Positions 29,366 to 37,730 of a DNA stretch of 64,000 bases are shown piece by piece (position 1 is the first letter of the stretch; every line of letters begins with the position of its first letter). The DNA lies in NCBI GenBank assembly GCA_944384725.1, contig CALWUJ010000009.1, positions 1-64,000 on the forward strand, read 5' to 3'. This DNA is from an uncultured Agathobaculum sp. (lineage in GTDB: Bacteria > Bacillota > Clostridia > Oscillospirales > Butyricicoccaceae). A program made the position numbers and the translations under genes. Under the pieces are notes generated by a model, which was not told where the DNA came from, did no database searches, and saw only the letters and a program-made list of their open reading frames with translations.

Positions 29366-29491
29366 AAAAGCATGCATTTGGTGCATTACATGATAACAGA
29401 CAATTTTTGCATTAAATATCCAATTATTTAGCCCATACCTTCATTTCTTTCAAAGGCCGGTCTCTGCTGCAACAGTAGAGACCGGCTTTTT
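29366..29491 (+). ncRNA. candidate small RNA between eno and the capsid-gene block
   Basis: The promoter at 29331-29359 and the terminator at 29456-29491 (10-bp stem 29456-29465 with 29477-29486, then TTTTT) define a transcript of about 126 bases. It has no ribosome-binding site; the only ATG frame is eight codons. The middle is A/T-rich and ends in a pyrimidine stretch (about 29432-29450) that is probably single-stranded. It could instead be a leader whose gene was lost when the capsid block arrived. No RNA family is recognised. Confidence 0.5.
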
Positions 29492-29508
29492 ATGCATAAA
29501 AATGTATT

Positions 29509-30423
29509 TTAATACCAGTAGCCGGCTTTCCACTGCTGCAAGGCAAGGCTGGCGTTTTTGTAGCTGACATCCGCAGTCGGCGTGCCGGCGGGCACACCGA
29601 GGATGGCTGCGTCTCCCGATTGCACATAGCCGGCGGTCTTCCAGCGGTTGAATGCTTGCTCATAGGCGGTTGCCTGCGCCTGACTGGTCAGACCGGAAGC
29701 ATAGTCCCGATAGGCCAGTGTGGGTATACCGTTCAGGAAACCGGTCAGTCCCGCGACCGACAAACTGTAATCGCGGTCGGCATTGAACTGCTGCAGTGCA
29801 GACTGCGCCTGTTGGAGTGCGGCGCTTTCCGAAGCCGAGAAAAATTCGTTCTCCAAAGCGGCCTCCTGATCGGCGGCGCTGTCCTGCGCAGCGGCACGCG
29901 CGGTCAGCCGCGCCTGTCCAAGCGCGTTCAGATCGCTGCGATACTGATTGTCGATGGCGATGCGGCTGGTTTCGGCTGTGCCCGAGGTGGCGGCTGCGCC
30001 CCGTGCGCCCATATTCAGTCCGAGCGCGGCGAGTTTCTCCTCATTAGAAAGCACCGATTGACGCGCATTGATGTCGGTCTGCGTCATGCTGGCAGTGTAA
30101 TCGGTTTCAATCGCGGACAGGTTGCTTTGAAGCTGCTGCTGGATGCGTGCGCGTGCTGCCTCCAAACGTTGAAGACGCGCCTCTTCTGCTGCATCATACA
30201 GTTTGCCGACCGCACTGCTGCCACTTTTCGTACTGGAAACCGAATAAGGGCGGTAGTCGCCGTTCCATGTAGATACAGCCTCGTTGGATGCAACCTTACC
30301 TGCCAGCCCTTCCGCTTCGATTTTGTTCTGGCGTTCGGCCAGCAACTGCTGACGTTCGCCCTCGTCTTGTGTGTTTGCGATCGCTTCGGAATAGTCGAAA
30401 TCCTCGCGATAGTTTTTTGCCAT
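29509..30423 (-). CDS. coiled-coil virion-like protein, last gene of the capsid block
   Basis: 304 residues rich in Ala and Gln with long predicted helices (about 70-140 and 165-235), e.g. AEEARLQRLEAARARIQQQL. No catalytic motif. It ends in an aromatic stretch (QQWKAGYWY). Position after the nozzle-like gene and this composition suggest an internal-virion or ejection protein of a short-tailed phage, but that is inference. AAAGGAGGAAC precedes the ATG. Confidence 0.55.
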   Translation of the reverse strand: MAKNYREDFDYSEAIANTQDEGERQQLLAERQNKIEAEGLAGKVASNEAVSTWNGDYRPYSVSSTKSGSSAVGKLYDAAEEARLQRLEAARARIQQQLQSNLSAIETDYTASMTQTDINARQSVLSNEEKLAALGLNMGARGAAATSGTAETSRIAIDNQYRSDLNALGQARLTARAAAQDSAADQEAALENEFFSASESAALQQAQSALQQFNADRDYSLSVAGLTGFLNGIPTLAYRDYASGLTSQAQATAYEQAFNRWKTAGYVQSGDAAILGVPAGTPTADVSYKNASLALQQWKAGYWY

Positions 30424-30441
30424 AGACGTGTTCCTCCTTTC

Positions 30442-32262
30442 TCAGATAATGGTTTGTCCGAGCGTCCATCGGATGGTGAGTGCCAGCAGACCGAACGGTT
30501 CCCCGATCCGGTCGTTGCCGATGCGCACGGCGAGCAATGGCATGCGGTGCTGACGATAGCGGGTGCGGTAGCTCAGCGCGCCCGGAATGCAGCGGAAGGA
30601 AAAGCGAGAGAAATCCAGCGTTTTGAACGAAAACAGATCCATGTTGCGCGAGAGCGCAAGCACCTTGCCGTCCTCGCTTTCATATTGCACGGTCGCGCCG
30701 GAGCGTGAGTGCGGCATCAGCGTAGGGATCACATCGCGCACGGTTTTGCCCCGTCCCCAATCACCGAGCGGCAGGGTGGGGGTGCGCCAGTATGCGTCGA
30801 TGGCGGCATCGTCATCGCAGTAGGCGTCGTCCTCTTCCGCCTGCCGAAAGCGGCATAGCCTTCCATCCGCCGTGCCGAACCACAATTCGTTGTCCAGCAC
30901 AGCCAGACATTGTGCAGGTACGTTGGTCCAGTAAAACCATGCAGGACAGCCATCGGTGTCGGCAATCGTCCCGTCCGCAATATACACATGCTCGTTGACC
31001 ACCAGATAGTATTTGCCTTCAAATACAATCGCGCAGGCGTTTTCCAGTCCCGGCTCGGTCTCCAAACGCGGTGTGATCGCGTCCGATATGGAGTGAATGG
31101 TGCGCTGCTCGGCAACGCTGGTGCCGAACACACCCTGCACGCCGTGGGCGGACAGGAATACCGGCAGGTCATTGAGGGTGGCAAAGCTGCGCGAGCAGAC
31201 CCCGCCTTCGCCCTGTGCGCCTTGCGTCAGCGGATAGAGCGCCGTACCATCGTCCGAGAGGGTAAAGGTGCGGCGGTAGCTGGCGGATTCCTGTGCGTCG
31301 CCTGACTTGACGATGAGCTGGCTTTCGTACTGCTTGAGATAGCCAACGATGGCAGAGGCGTCCGTACCCATGCGGGTATAGCCGGTATCGGGGAAGTAAG
31401 TCGGGTCATACAGGCCGCACTGCCAGTCGCAGGCAGGCTCGTCCGGGTTGCCCGCGAGAAACACGCGGGTATCGTTTTTGCCGCCGTACAGACCGGCAAA
31501 GCGGCAGTGGTTGATTTTGTTGGCATTCCCCTCAACGGTCTTGGAAAAGGTGATCGCGACGTTTGCCAGTCCGTTCCCGTTGGCGGGCGGCGAGGCAAGC
31601 GTTATCACGCCGCTTGCGCGGTCGACAGATGAAACCGTTACCGCTTTTTCGTCTACCGCCGCAGTCACCGCAGCGTCATCCAAATCCCTTGCGTCGACCT
31701 GAAACTGCGTGGCAGTCCCATTGCCGAGAAAGGTGTTGATGCGCTTGGGGGTCAGCAGATTGACCGCTTCATAGCTGGTGCCGCCGCCGGTCGGCTGCGC
31801 GGAGATGGTGGTGGTTGGGACATATGCGATATCCTGCACGCGCACGGCTTCCCATCCATCTTCGGATGCTTTGCGGCGCACCGCGCGCAAGGTCTGGCCG
31901 TCCAGCAGATAGAGTACGCCGTTCATGATGAACGACTGCGAAAAGCCCTCCCTCATGTCCGCGCACAGCTCGGTCTGCGTACCGTCTGACTGGCGGATGT
32001 ACAGTTTTTTGCCTGCATGGACTGCGCAGCCTGCGCTGTCCGGCAGGGGGAACAGACCGTAAACCGGTGCGTCATAGGTGTGCTTGGTCTGCCAGCCCGT
32101 GCGTTTGACCAGATAATCATTCTGGTCGCAGATGAGGTTCTGCATGTCGGGCGAGCGCGAGAGCGGCAGCTTGGTCGGATGGGTGCGGAAGTCCACACCG
32201 CCGAAGTTGCTGACAACGGTTTCGCGTATGGTTTCAGGCTGGGGAAATTGATAGGCGCGCAT
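30442..32262 (-). CDS. phage nozzle/DNA-stabilisation-like protein
   Basis: 606 residues from ATG 32262 (AGGAG upstream); the longer start at 32307 lies inside the previous gene. It is beta-rich, with many short repeats of the WYFTTADGRL type (LDNELWFGTADGRLCRF, GVLYLLDGQTLRAV) that suggest a beta-propeller. N-terminal NFGGVDFRTHPTKLPLSRSPDMQNL resembles podovirus tail-nozzle/stabilisation proteins (P22 gp10 or T7 gp12 role). It overlaps the preceding adaptor gene by one base. Confidence 0.6.
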   Translation of the reverse strand: MRAYQFPQPETIRETVVSNFGGVDFRTHPTKLPLSRSPDMQNLICDQNDYLVKRTGWQTKHTYDAPVYGLFPLPDSAGCAVHAGKKLYIRQSDGTQTELCADMREGFSQSFIMNGVLYLLDGQTLRAVRRKASEDGWEAVRVQDIAYVPTTTISAQPTGGGTSYEAVNLLTPKRINTFLGNGTATQFQVDARDLDDAAVTAAVDEKAVTVSSVDRASGVITLASPPANGNGLANVAITFSKTVEGNANKINHCRFAGLYGGKNDTRVFLAGNPDEPACDWQCGLYDPTYFPDTGYTRMGTDASAIVGYLKQYESQLIVKSGDAQESASYRRTFTLSDDGTALYPLTQGAQGEGGVCSRSFATLNDLPVFLSAHGVQGVFGTSVAEQRTIHSISDAITPRLETEPGLENACAIVFEGKYYLVVNEHVYIADGTIADTDGCPAWFYWTNVPAQCLAVLDNELWFGTADGRLCRFRQAEEDDAYCDDDAAIDAYWRTPTLPLGDWGRGKTVRDVIPTLMPHSRSGATVQYESEDGKVLALSRNMDLFSFKTLDFSRFSFRCIPGALSYRTRYRQHRMPLLAVRIGNDRIGEPFGLLALTIRWTLGQTII

Positions 32263-32630
32263 CAGATCATCTCCTGTACGGCGGTCAGCTGCGCAGGACA
32301 GTGACACAGCAGACGTTCGGCGTATTCCGAAGCAGCCCAGTTGAATTTTGCCTTATCGTCATCTGCTACGAGCAGCGCCGCCAGCCCGTACGGAAAGCAT
32401 TCGCTGACAAGGCAGCCGTCCGCAGGGATGTCTTCCTCCAGAGAGGTCAGACGCGGCGGCATGGTAAACGGCTCTTCGTGCTGTGCAATGCGCAGTGCGT
32501 TGATTTCGCGCAGGCTGTTGGTCAGCAGCTGGTTGAGCGCGCCCAGCGCAAATTGCTCGTAGTACGCGCCGGTATCGCGCGTTTCGCTTAAAAGATTGAG
32601 CGCGGCGTAATAGCATTCAGTTCCGGTCAT
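32262..32630 (-). CDS. putative head-tail connector/adaptor protein
   Basis: 122 residues, mostly helical: YYAALNLLSETRDTGAYYEQFALGAL then a C-terminal AASEYAERLLCH helix. Size and position between capsid and nozzle-like genes fit a portal-adaptor (gp6/gp4-like) protein; no signature motif proves it. AAAGGAG precedes its ATG. Confidence 0.55.
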   Translation of the reverse strand: MTGTECYYAALNLLSETRDTGAYYEQFALGALNQLLTNSLREINALRIAQHEEPFTMPPRLTSLEEDIPADGCLVSECFPYGLAALLVADDDKAKFNWAASEYAERLLCHCPAQLTAVQEMI

Positions 32631-32674
32631 AAAAACTCCTTTCCTCCGGTTGCGTCACCGGAAAGCGGCGGCTG

Positions 32675-32698
32675 CGGCCACTGCCGGAGCAGTGGCCG
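32675..32698 (-). terminator. strong hairpin after the capsid gene
   Basis: A 10-bp perfect G/C stem (32675-32684 with 32689-32698) with a CGGA loop in the 84-base gap between capsid and adaptor genes. It lacks a T-tract, so it is probably a partial terminator or mRNA stabiliser that keeps capsid output high relative to downstream genes. Confidence 0.5.
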
Positions 32699-32714
32699 AA
32701 CAGCCGGTCATGGG

Positions 32715-33746
32715 TCAGCCTGCGACCACGGGGGACGGATATTTGCTTCCGTCGGTTGCAAAGGCGCGGATCTGACAGCCTTCCTCGGCGGTCAGTTCGG
32801 TTTCGGACACATAATCCTTGGCGGAATCCGAGTAACGCGGATCGGAGCCGTCCAGCGTATAGCGGATCGTGCCGGTGCCGGTGATCTTCTTGCCCGAGAT
32901 GCTCGGCGCAGCAGAGATCGAGCCGGTTGCGACCAGTGCGTACACGCCGCCGCACTTTGCGCCCAGCACATAGGCGTCATAGTAGTGGCGGCCTTCGATC
33001 AGCGCGCCGGACACGCCGACCGGGTCTTCATGCACCTTCGCGTCCGCGATCTTGTACGGCATGAGCACCGCATCCTTGTGCGTGACGAGGAAATAGACGT
33101 TTTCGGGCAGATAGGACTTCGGTACGCGCACAACATTCATGCCGAATACTTCGCCGCACACGCCCTTGGCGATGGACTGACGCGCGAGCACGTCCACGCC
33201 TGCGAATTCGTCCGAGGTGCAGACCAGCTTGTACATTTCGCTGGTCAGATACAGATAGCGGTTGTCGTCCGGCACCAGCGCGTCGTCCAGCGCCTGCGAA
33301 GCGTCCGCGATCTTGGAAATGATGTTCGATTTGGTCGGCTTTTCGCTTTCTGCCAGCGTGCCCGCCATGGTGACAAAGCGCTGGAACGCATACTTGTCCG
33401 CCGCCGGGGTGGACTTTTCGTTCAGCTGCAGGCGCAGCATGTCGGCGGCGTTCTTGACGAGGTTCTGGTCGAGGTTGTTGCCCTTGTCGATGGTCAGCGT
33501 GAATGCCTTGTCCTGCGTCATGGTCAGTTCCTGCACGACGTCCTGCATTTCGGTCACATCGCCGTAGCGCTTGAGACCGCCGTCGCGGTCGTAATCGACC
33601 TCTTCCACCGTGATCGGCGTGTATACCTTGAGGGTTTTTACGCCCGTCAGATCGAAGGTCTCGGCGGTCTTGCCCTTGATGAAGGATGCGCGGGTGAATA
33701 CTTCTGCGATTTGGTCGGAATATTTGGTTGCAAGATTGATAGCCAT
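32715..33746 (-). CDS. major capsid protein with C-terminal Ig-like domain
   Basis: 343 residues. Residues 1-275 match P22-coat/HK97-fold capsid proteins of Clostridia prophages (MAINLATKYSDQIAEVF, VYTPITVEEVDYDRDGGLKRYG, RHYYDAYVLGAKCGGVYALV). Residues 280-343 form a separate small domain with TGTIRYTLDGSDPRYS, the pattern of chitobiase C-terminal-like (CHB_HEX) domains. A strong CAGGAGGT ribosome-binding site precedes the ATG. Such appended domains often decorate capsids of gut phages. Confidence 0.85.
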   Translation of the reverse strand: MAINLATKYSDQIAEVFTRASFIKGKTAETFDLTGVKTLKVYTPITVEEVDYDRDGGLKRYGDVTEMQDVVQELTMTQDKAFTLTIDKGNNLDQNLVKNAADMLRLQLNEKSTPAADKYAFQRFVTMAGTLAESEKPTKSNIISKIADASQALDDALVPDDNRYLYLTSEMYKLVCTSDEFAGVDVLARQSIAKGVCGEVFGMNVVRVPKSYLPENVYFLVTHKDAVLMPYKIADAKVHEDPVGVSGALIEGRHYYDAYVLGAKCGGVYALVATGSISAAPSISGKKITGTGTIRYTLDGSDPRYSDSAKDYVSETELTAEEGCQIRAFATDGSKYPSPVVAG

Positions 33747-33777
33747 AAGTATAATACCTCCTGATTATACGATTTGT

Positions 33778-34317
33778 TTACTTGCCCAGCAGCGCGAGGG
33801 TGACCGGGTCAACGCCTGCGGGTTCGCCGTCCGACTGCGCCGGGCCGACCGCTGCGCGGCGGTTCTTCTGATTCATTTCGAGCGCGGCCAACTCGTCCTT
33901 GAGCGTCAGAATCTCCCATTTGCGGTAAGCCGAAACGAGCGAGCCTTCCTGCTGTGCCCACTCCCATACCTGCGGCGGGATTTCCTCCGGCCGGACATCC
34001 GGATATTCCTCAACGAACGCCGCATAGATCTGGCCGTTGGGCATGCCGTTTGCCGCGCGGTTGCGGCGGATGTAAGCGTTCTGCTTGGAGAGGCCGAGGC
34101 TTGCCGCCTGAATCAGCTCCTCCAGCGTCAGCTGGCGCATTTCGCCATCCACCGGCACCGGAAAGGTCTGCTGTCCGGCCTGTGCCGTCTGGTCACCCGT
34201 GTTCTGTGCGGCCGCGCCCTGCGCGAACGGGTCTACTGTCGGAGCAGCTGCTGCATTCTGCGCGGATTGTGTCGGCGTGGCAGTCGGCTTACTGCTTGTT
34301 TTCTGTCTGGTTTGCAT
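33778..34317 (-). CDS. capsid assembly scaffold-like protein
   Basis: 179 residues: a disordered Ala/Gln/Thr-rich N-terminus (1-50), VDGEMRQLTLEELIQAASLGLSKQ and a charged C-terminal helix (LTLKDELAALEMNQKNR). Position directly between portal and capsid genes and the composition are typical of phage scaffolds. AAAAGGAGGT precedes the ATG. It overlaps the portal gene by 29 bases. Confidence 0.7.
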   Translation of the reverse strand: MQTRQKTSSKPTATPTQSAQNAAAAPTVDPFAQGAAAQNTGDQTAQAGQQTFPVPVDGEMRQLTLEELIQAASLGLSKQNAYIRRNRAANGMPNGQIYAAFVEEYPDVRPEEIPPQVWEWAQQEGSLVSAYRKWEILTLKDELAALEMNQKNRRAAVGPAQSDGEPAGVDPVTLALLGK

Positions 34318-35851
34318 TTGTATTTACCTCCTTTTGCTGCTGTCGCTGCATGCGGAGTGCGTGCAGCAGGTCATTTTTGCCGCGCACCTGATAGTCAGGC
34401 ACGTTCTCCAAATACACCAGCGGGTCGGTGATGACACCGCTTTCAAGCAAATGGTCGTTGGTCATGGTCTGCATGGTTTCCGACCAGTAGCTTGCCGCGC
34501 CCACATCCACCTGCAAGCGCAAATCCTGCCCGGCGAGCTGGGAAAAGTCAAAGCTCTGTCGGTAGGGCGTTTCGCCCGGCTCGTCCGCAACCACGACCGT
34601 GCGCACGCCATAGTGCGCGCCCATCAGGTCGAGGAAGATGCGTGCCCAGTCCTCGGTGAAGCGGTAAAACTCCATCTTGGTCAGTTCAAGCGGGGCGGCG
34701 GTCGCGTTCTGCACCGCCACGATGGCGGAGGTGTTGTCGGGCTTGACCGTACCGAGCGCGGCTTCGCTCGCGCCCATCAGCTCGGCGGTGTCGTTCATCA
34801 TCTGCTTGAGCAGCGCCAGCACCTGCGAGGAGATATCGGGCGCCTTGAACGCGGTGGCAATCGCTTCGTTCGGGTTGCCGCGCATGCCGACCGCCTTGCC
34901 CACATCGTTCGACCATCCGTTCGGAAAACGGGTCATGTCGTAGATGATTTTGGGGAAGGCCACCTGCTTGATGCACTGTACATACATCGAATACAGCTTG
35001 TTGATGGCGATCTGGTTGGGGATGGCTTCGGTCAGCGGGCTTTCGCCGTGGCACGAGCCGCGCACGCGGTTCCAGCACAGGTGCGTGACCGGATAATAGC
35101 GGTAGTGCAGCTCTTTTTCGCGCATGACGGTTGCGGTGCGTGTGGTTTTGGTAAACGCCACGCCGTGTTCGGTTTTGCGCATGTGCAGCAGTACGGTCAC
35201 GCGGTCGTTTTCGCCGTTCAGGCGATAGCGCAGATAGTCCTCGTTGTCGTCCGGCACAATCGCCTCCGCTTCTGCTGTGGATAGGCCGTTGTCCCGTGCT
35301 TCCTTGCGCACTTCGTCCACATCGCGCCGCATGGCGAGGATTAAATACGGCTGGCGCTGCACCTCGTCGCAGGCCGGGTTGCCGAAGCACACGTTGGTCG
35401 AATCGATCAGCTCGGCCACGATATCGCCCTTGACCGCCTGCCCTGTTTCGAGCGCGGGGTCGAAGTGCATGTAGAAGCATGCATCGCCGTCGACGCAGGC
35501 GTTTTTAAGCAGCGGACGACCGAGGGCTTTGACACCCGACCGCTCAATCGCGGATGCGAACGCGCGCTCGAGCACGCGGGCGGTCTTGCGGCCGTCGCCG
35601 TCCATGTCGAACGGCTGCGCGCGTACCGCGACATCGTCTGAGACCAGCATGGACACAAACAGGTTGACGCAGCGGCGCAGCACGTTGAAGATCAGAGGGT
35701 CGAGCGACTGCACGCGCAGTCCCTCCCACTGACGGCCGAGATAAAACGCCTCGTTGCGGCGCACGCGGTCGTACAGGCCGATCGAGCGTTTATAGTCGCG
35801 GTCACGTTCGTATTTGCGCCAGATGGCGGCGGGGGACGGATCAAATTTCAT
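34289..35851 (-). CDS. phage portal protein
   Basis: 520 residues. NEAFYLGRQWEGL, PLIFNVLRRCVNLFVSMLVSD, the central GSCHGESPLTEAIPNQIAINKLYS and the long helix around QVLALLKQMMNDTAELMGASEAALG identify a portal of the podo/siphovirus prophage type. It would form the DNA gate at one capsid vertex and dock the terminase. It overlaps the small upstream gene by 11 bases. Confidence 0.85.
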   Translation of the reverse strand: MKFDPSPAAIWRKYERDRDYKRSIGLYDRVRRNEAFYLGRQWEGLRVQSLDPLIFNVLRRCVNLFVSMLVSDDVAVRAQPFDMDGDGRKTARVLERAFASAIERSGVKALGRPLLKNACVDGDACFYMHFDPALETGQAVKGDIVAELIDSTNVCFGNPACDEVQRQPYLILAMRRDVDEVRKEARDNGLSTAEAEAIVPDDNEDYLRYRLNGENDRVTVLLHMRKTEHGVAFTKTTRTATVMREKELHYRYYPVTHLCWNRVRGSCHGESPLTEAIPNQIAINKLYSMYVQCIKQVAFPKIIYDMTRFPNGWSNDVGKAVGMRGNPNEAIATAFKAPDISSQVLALLKQMMNDTAELMGASEAALGTVKPDNTSAIVAVQNATAAPLELTKMEFYRFTEDWARIFLDLMGAHYGVRTVVVADEPGETPYRQSFDFSQLAGQDLRLQVDVGAASYWSETMQTMTNDHLLESGVITDPLVYLENVPDYQVRGKNDLLHALRMQRQQQKEVNTNANQTENKQ

Positions 35852-36035
35852 CGCTCATGTCCTCCCGTCCGTAAGCCATCAGCGCAGCCAGATCGCGGCT
35901 GAGCGCATCATCCGCAGGCGTGGGCATGTCACTGCCGCCCTTTGCGGGACGCTGCGGCAGCCGCAGACCGCCGGACACGACCGCACCGGTCAGCACCAGC
36001 AGCGCCGCGCCGATGCAGTAAAGTAAAATGGTCAT
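35841..36035 (-). CDS. 64-residue single-span membrane protein between terminase and portal
   Basis: MTILLYCIGAALLVLTGAVV is one clear membrane helix, followed by a short polar tail with DDALSRDLAALMAYGRED. AAAAGGAGGAACCC precedes the ATG, so it is well translated. It overlaps portal by 11 bases and starts 14 bases after TerL. Function unknown. A holin-like role is possible by size, but holins rarely sit at this place, and no lysin is present. Confidence 0.6.
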   Translation of the reverse strand: MTILLYCIGAALLVLTGAVVSGGLRLPQRPAKGGSDMPTPADDALSRDLAALMAYGREDMSDEI

Positions 36036-36049
36036 TGGGTTCCTCCTTT

Positions 36050-37360
36050 TCAGTACGCGAGAAATGCGCCGATTTCGCAGTCGTACATGGTTTGCTGTGC
36101 GGATGCAGGCGGCTCGTACACCGTCGCGGCATAACCGCGCAGCGCGTCGGGCGCGTGGGTCAGTTCGTGCGGCGTGTTCGCCACGTCGGACGGGTTGCGC
36201 GTGTCGTGCTGCAAAGCAGGCAGCGTGCGGATCAGGTTGCGGCAGGTGTCGAAGATGGTCAGTCGCGGGCGCGGCTGTCCTTGTTCGTCCTTACGCGGGG
36301 CGAGCAGCTCGTGCAGCGCCAGCCAACCGGCGACGCGCTCGTTGCAGCTTTTGTCAAAATCCAGTCCGCAGTCCGCGAACAGTTCGACCGCGCTTTTGCC
36401 GGTCTCCTGCCGCCGGTTCCAAAGGTCGGGCGGGGCAAGCCGGCAGTCGATATGCTCGCCGGACAGTTCGCAGGCGAGAATCGCCGCCGCGGCTTCCGAG
36501 ATAATCAAACCGGACTGATATAACTCTCTGTATACGATGCTGTACCCGTCCGGGCTTTGCGCGATCCAGAGCGCCGCCAGCATGTCCAGACCGTAGTCGA
36601 TGGTCAGATACCGCCGCCAGTCCCGCGGGATGGCGTGTGGTTTGACAACATGCAGATCGGGGCTGAACTCGCTGAAGTACCGTCCCTCGTCCAGTTCCCA
36701 CATCCCGTCAAGCAGCGCGCAGCGGTCGCGTACAGACAGCAGCCGCAGTCGCTTTTCGTATCCTGCATCCGCACGGCGCAGGAAGGGGTTGTCCGTCAGT
36801 CGCGCGGGCAGGAACAGCCGCGAGCCGCCGTCGAATTCGGTTTCGGTGTCGGGCGGCATCGGGTCGATGTACCGTGCCTTGACCCATTGATGCCCCACGC
36901 CGCCCGGATTGGTCGTGCTCTTGACCTGCTTGGGATAGCCGTTTGCCCCGCGCACGCGCGAGATCAGATAGGTGAATTGGCTTTCGGTGAAGTGGGTCAG
37001 TTCGTCAAAACGCAAAACATCATATTCCGCACTCTGGTACTTGGTCACGTCGCTTTCCGCATCGCAGTAGCCGAACTCGAGTGTCGAGCCGTTTTTGAAC
37101 TGCCACAGGTGGTCGCTGACCTTGTAACTGGCGATCAACTGCGGGAACAGCCGCAGCGAAGCGGGCACGAGCGAACGTTCCAGCTCCGGCATGGTTCGCC
37201 GCAGCATGAGTTGCCGCGAACCGGGGTAGCAGACAGCGAACCGCAGTGCGTCGAGCAGCTGCCCGTGGCTCTTGCCGCCGCCTGCTGCGCCGCCGAACAG
37301 CGTTTCGAACGCGCCCGACTGTACGAATGCCGCCTGCCGCGGGGTTATGTCGTATCCGAT
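36050..37360 (-). CDS. phage terminase large subunit, start codon non-canonical
   Basis: About 436 residues. ATPase: Walker A GGAAGGGKSHGQ, then MLRRTMPELERS, Walker B VLRFDELTHF, and STTNPGGVGHQWVK. Nuclease: TIDYGLDMLAALW and FDTCRNLI. The Walker A lies upstream of the first ATG of the frame (37207). No ATG, GTG or TTG exists in frame between there and the start of the small-subunit gene. I place the start at ATC 37360 (IGYDITPRQAAF) by family alignment. A -1 frameshift from the small-subunit gene is the alternative. Confidence 0.8.
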   Translation of the reverse strand: MGYDITPRQAAFVQSGAFETLFGGAAGGGKSHGQLLDALRFAVCYPGSRQLMLRRTMPELERSLVPASLRLFPQLIASYKVSDHLWQFKNGSTLEFGYCDAESDVTKYQSAEYDVLRFDELTHFTESQFTYLISRVRGANGYPKQVKSTTNPGGVGHQWVKARYIDPMPPDTETEFDGGSRLFLPARLTDNPFLRRADAGYEKRLRLLSVRDRCALLDGMWELDEGRYFSEFSPDLHVVKPHAIPRDWRRYLTIDYGLDMLAALWIAQSPDGYSIVYRELYQSGLIISEAAAAILACELSGEHIDCRLAPPDLWNRRQETGKSAVELFADCGLDFDKSCNERVAGWLALHELLAPRKDEQGQPRPRLTIFDTCRNLIRTLPALQHDTRNPSDVANTPHELTHAPDALRGYAATVYEPPASAQQTMYDCEIGAFLAY

Positions 37361-37557
37361 CGTGTGTCCACGATCCGAAACACGATTTCGATCGGCGCGG
37401 GTTCCTGTTCCTCGCCGCCCAGCATCGCGCCCTTGCCGACTGTCCGGTCGAGGATCTCCTTGATCGCGCTCAGGCGGCTGTTGGCGGGTGCGTCTGCATC
37501 CCCGGCGATCTCGTAGAGCATCTCGACGAGTCTCCCGGGGGCGTCTGAACTTCGCAA
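37345..37557 (-). CDS. putative terminase small subunit
   Basis: 70 residues from TTG 37557, chosen because AAAGGAG lies 11 bases upstream; the longer TTG start at 37608 has no ribosome-binding site. APGRLVEMLYEIAGDADAPANSRLSAIKEILDRTVGK is the short helical pattern typical of these DNA-recognition subunits in clostridial prophages. Its 3' end overlaps the large-subunit frame. Confidence 0.65.
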   Translation of the reverse strand: MRSSDAPGRLVEMLYEIAGDADAPANSRLSAIKEILDRTVGKGAMLGGEEQEPAPIEIVFRIVDTRSDTT

Positions 37558-37608
37558 GATGGCATCATCTCCTTTGGGGGTGGATTTGCTTGTCTTCCCG
37601 TGAGTCAA

Positions 37609-37637
37609 AGAATAGCCGAGAAGGGAAAGAAAAACAA
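37609..37637 (-). promoter_or_regulatory. promoter of the capsid-gene block
   Basis: On the minus strand TTGTTT (37637-37632), a 17-base spacer and TATTCT (37614-37609) point into the terminase gene. It lies back to back with the promoter of the HAD gene. This is a vegetative-type promoter; no repressor gene or operator is obvious. Confidence 0.55.
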
Positions 37638-37664
37638 GAACAAATGTTTGACCCTTTTTCGGGC

Positions 37665-37693
37665 TTGCAATTTATTGCCCTCTGCGGTATCCT
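37665..37693 (+). promoter_or_regulatory. promoter of the HAD phosphatase gene
   Basis: TTGCAA (37665-37670), 17-base spacer, TATCCT (37688-37693); ATG at 37731 behind CAGGGGG. Confidence 0.6.
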
Positions 37694-37730
37694 GAATAGG
37701 AAATGGGAATATACAGGGGGAAAAACAAGC

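Noticed and set aside
29159..29508. An attachment site (att) for the capsid block next to eno
   Set aside because: I found no direct repeat shared between this gap and 37558-37730, and there is no tRNA gene. A proper repeat search could still reveal one.
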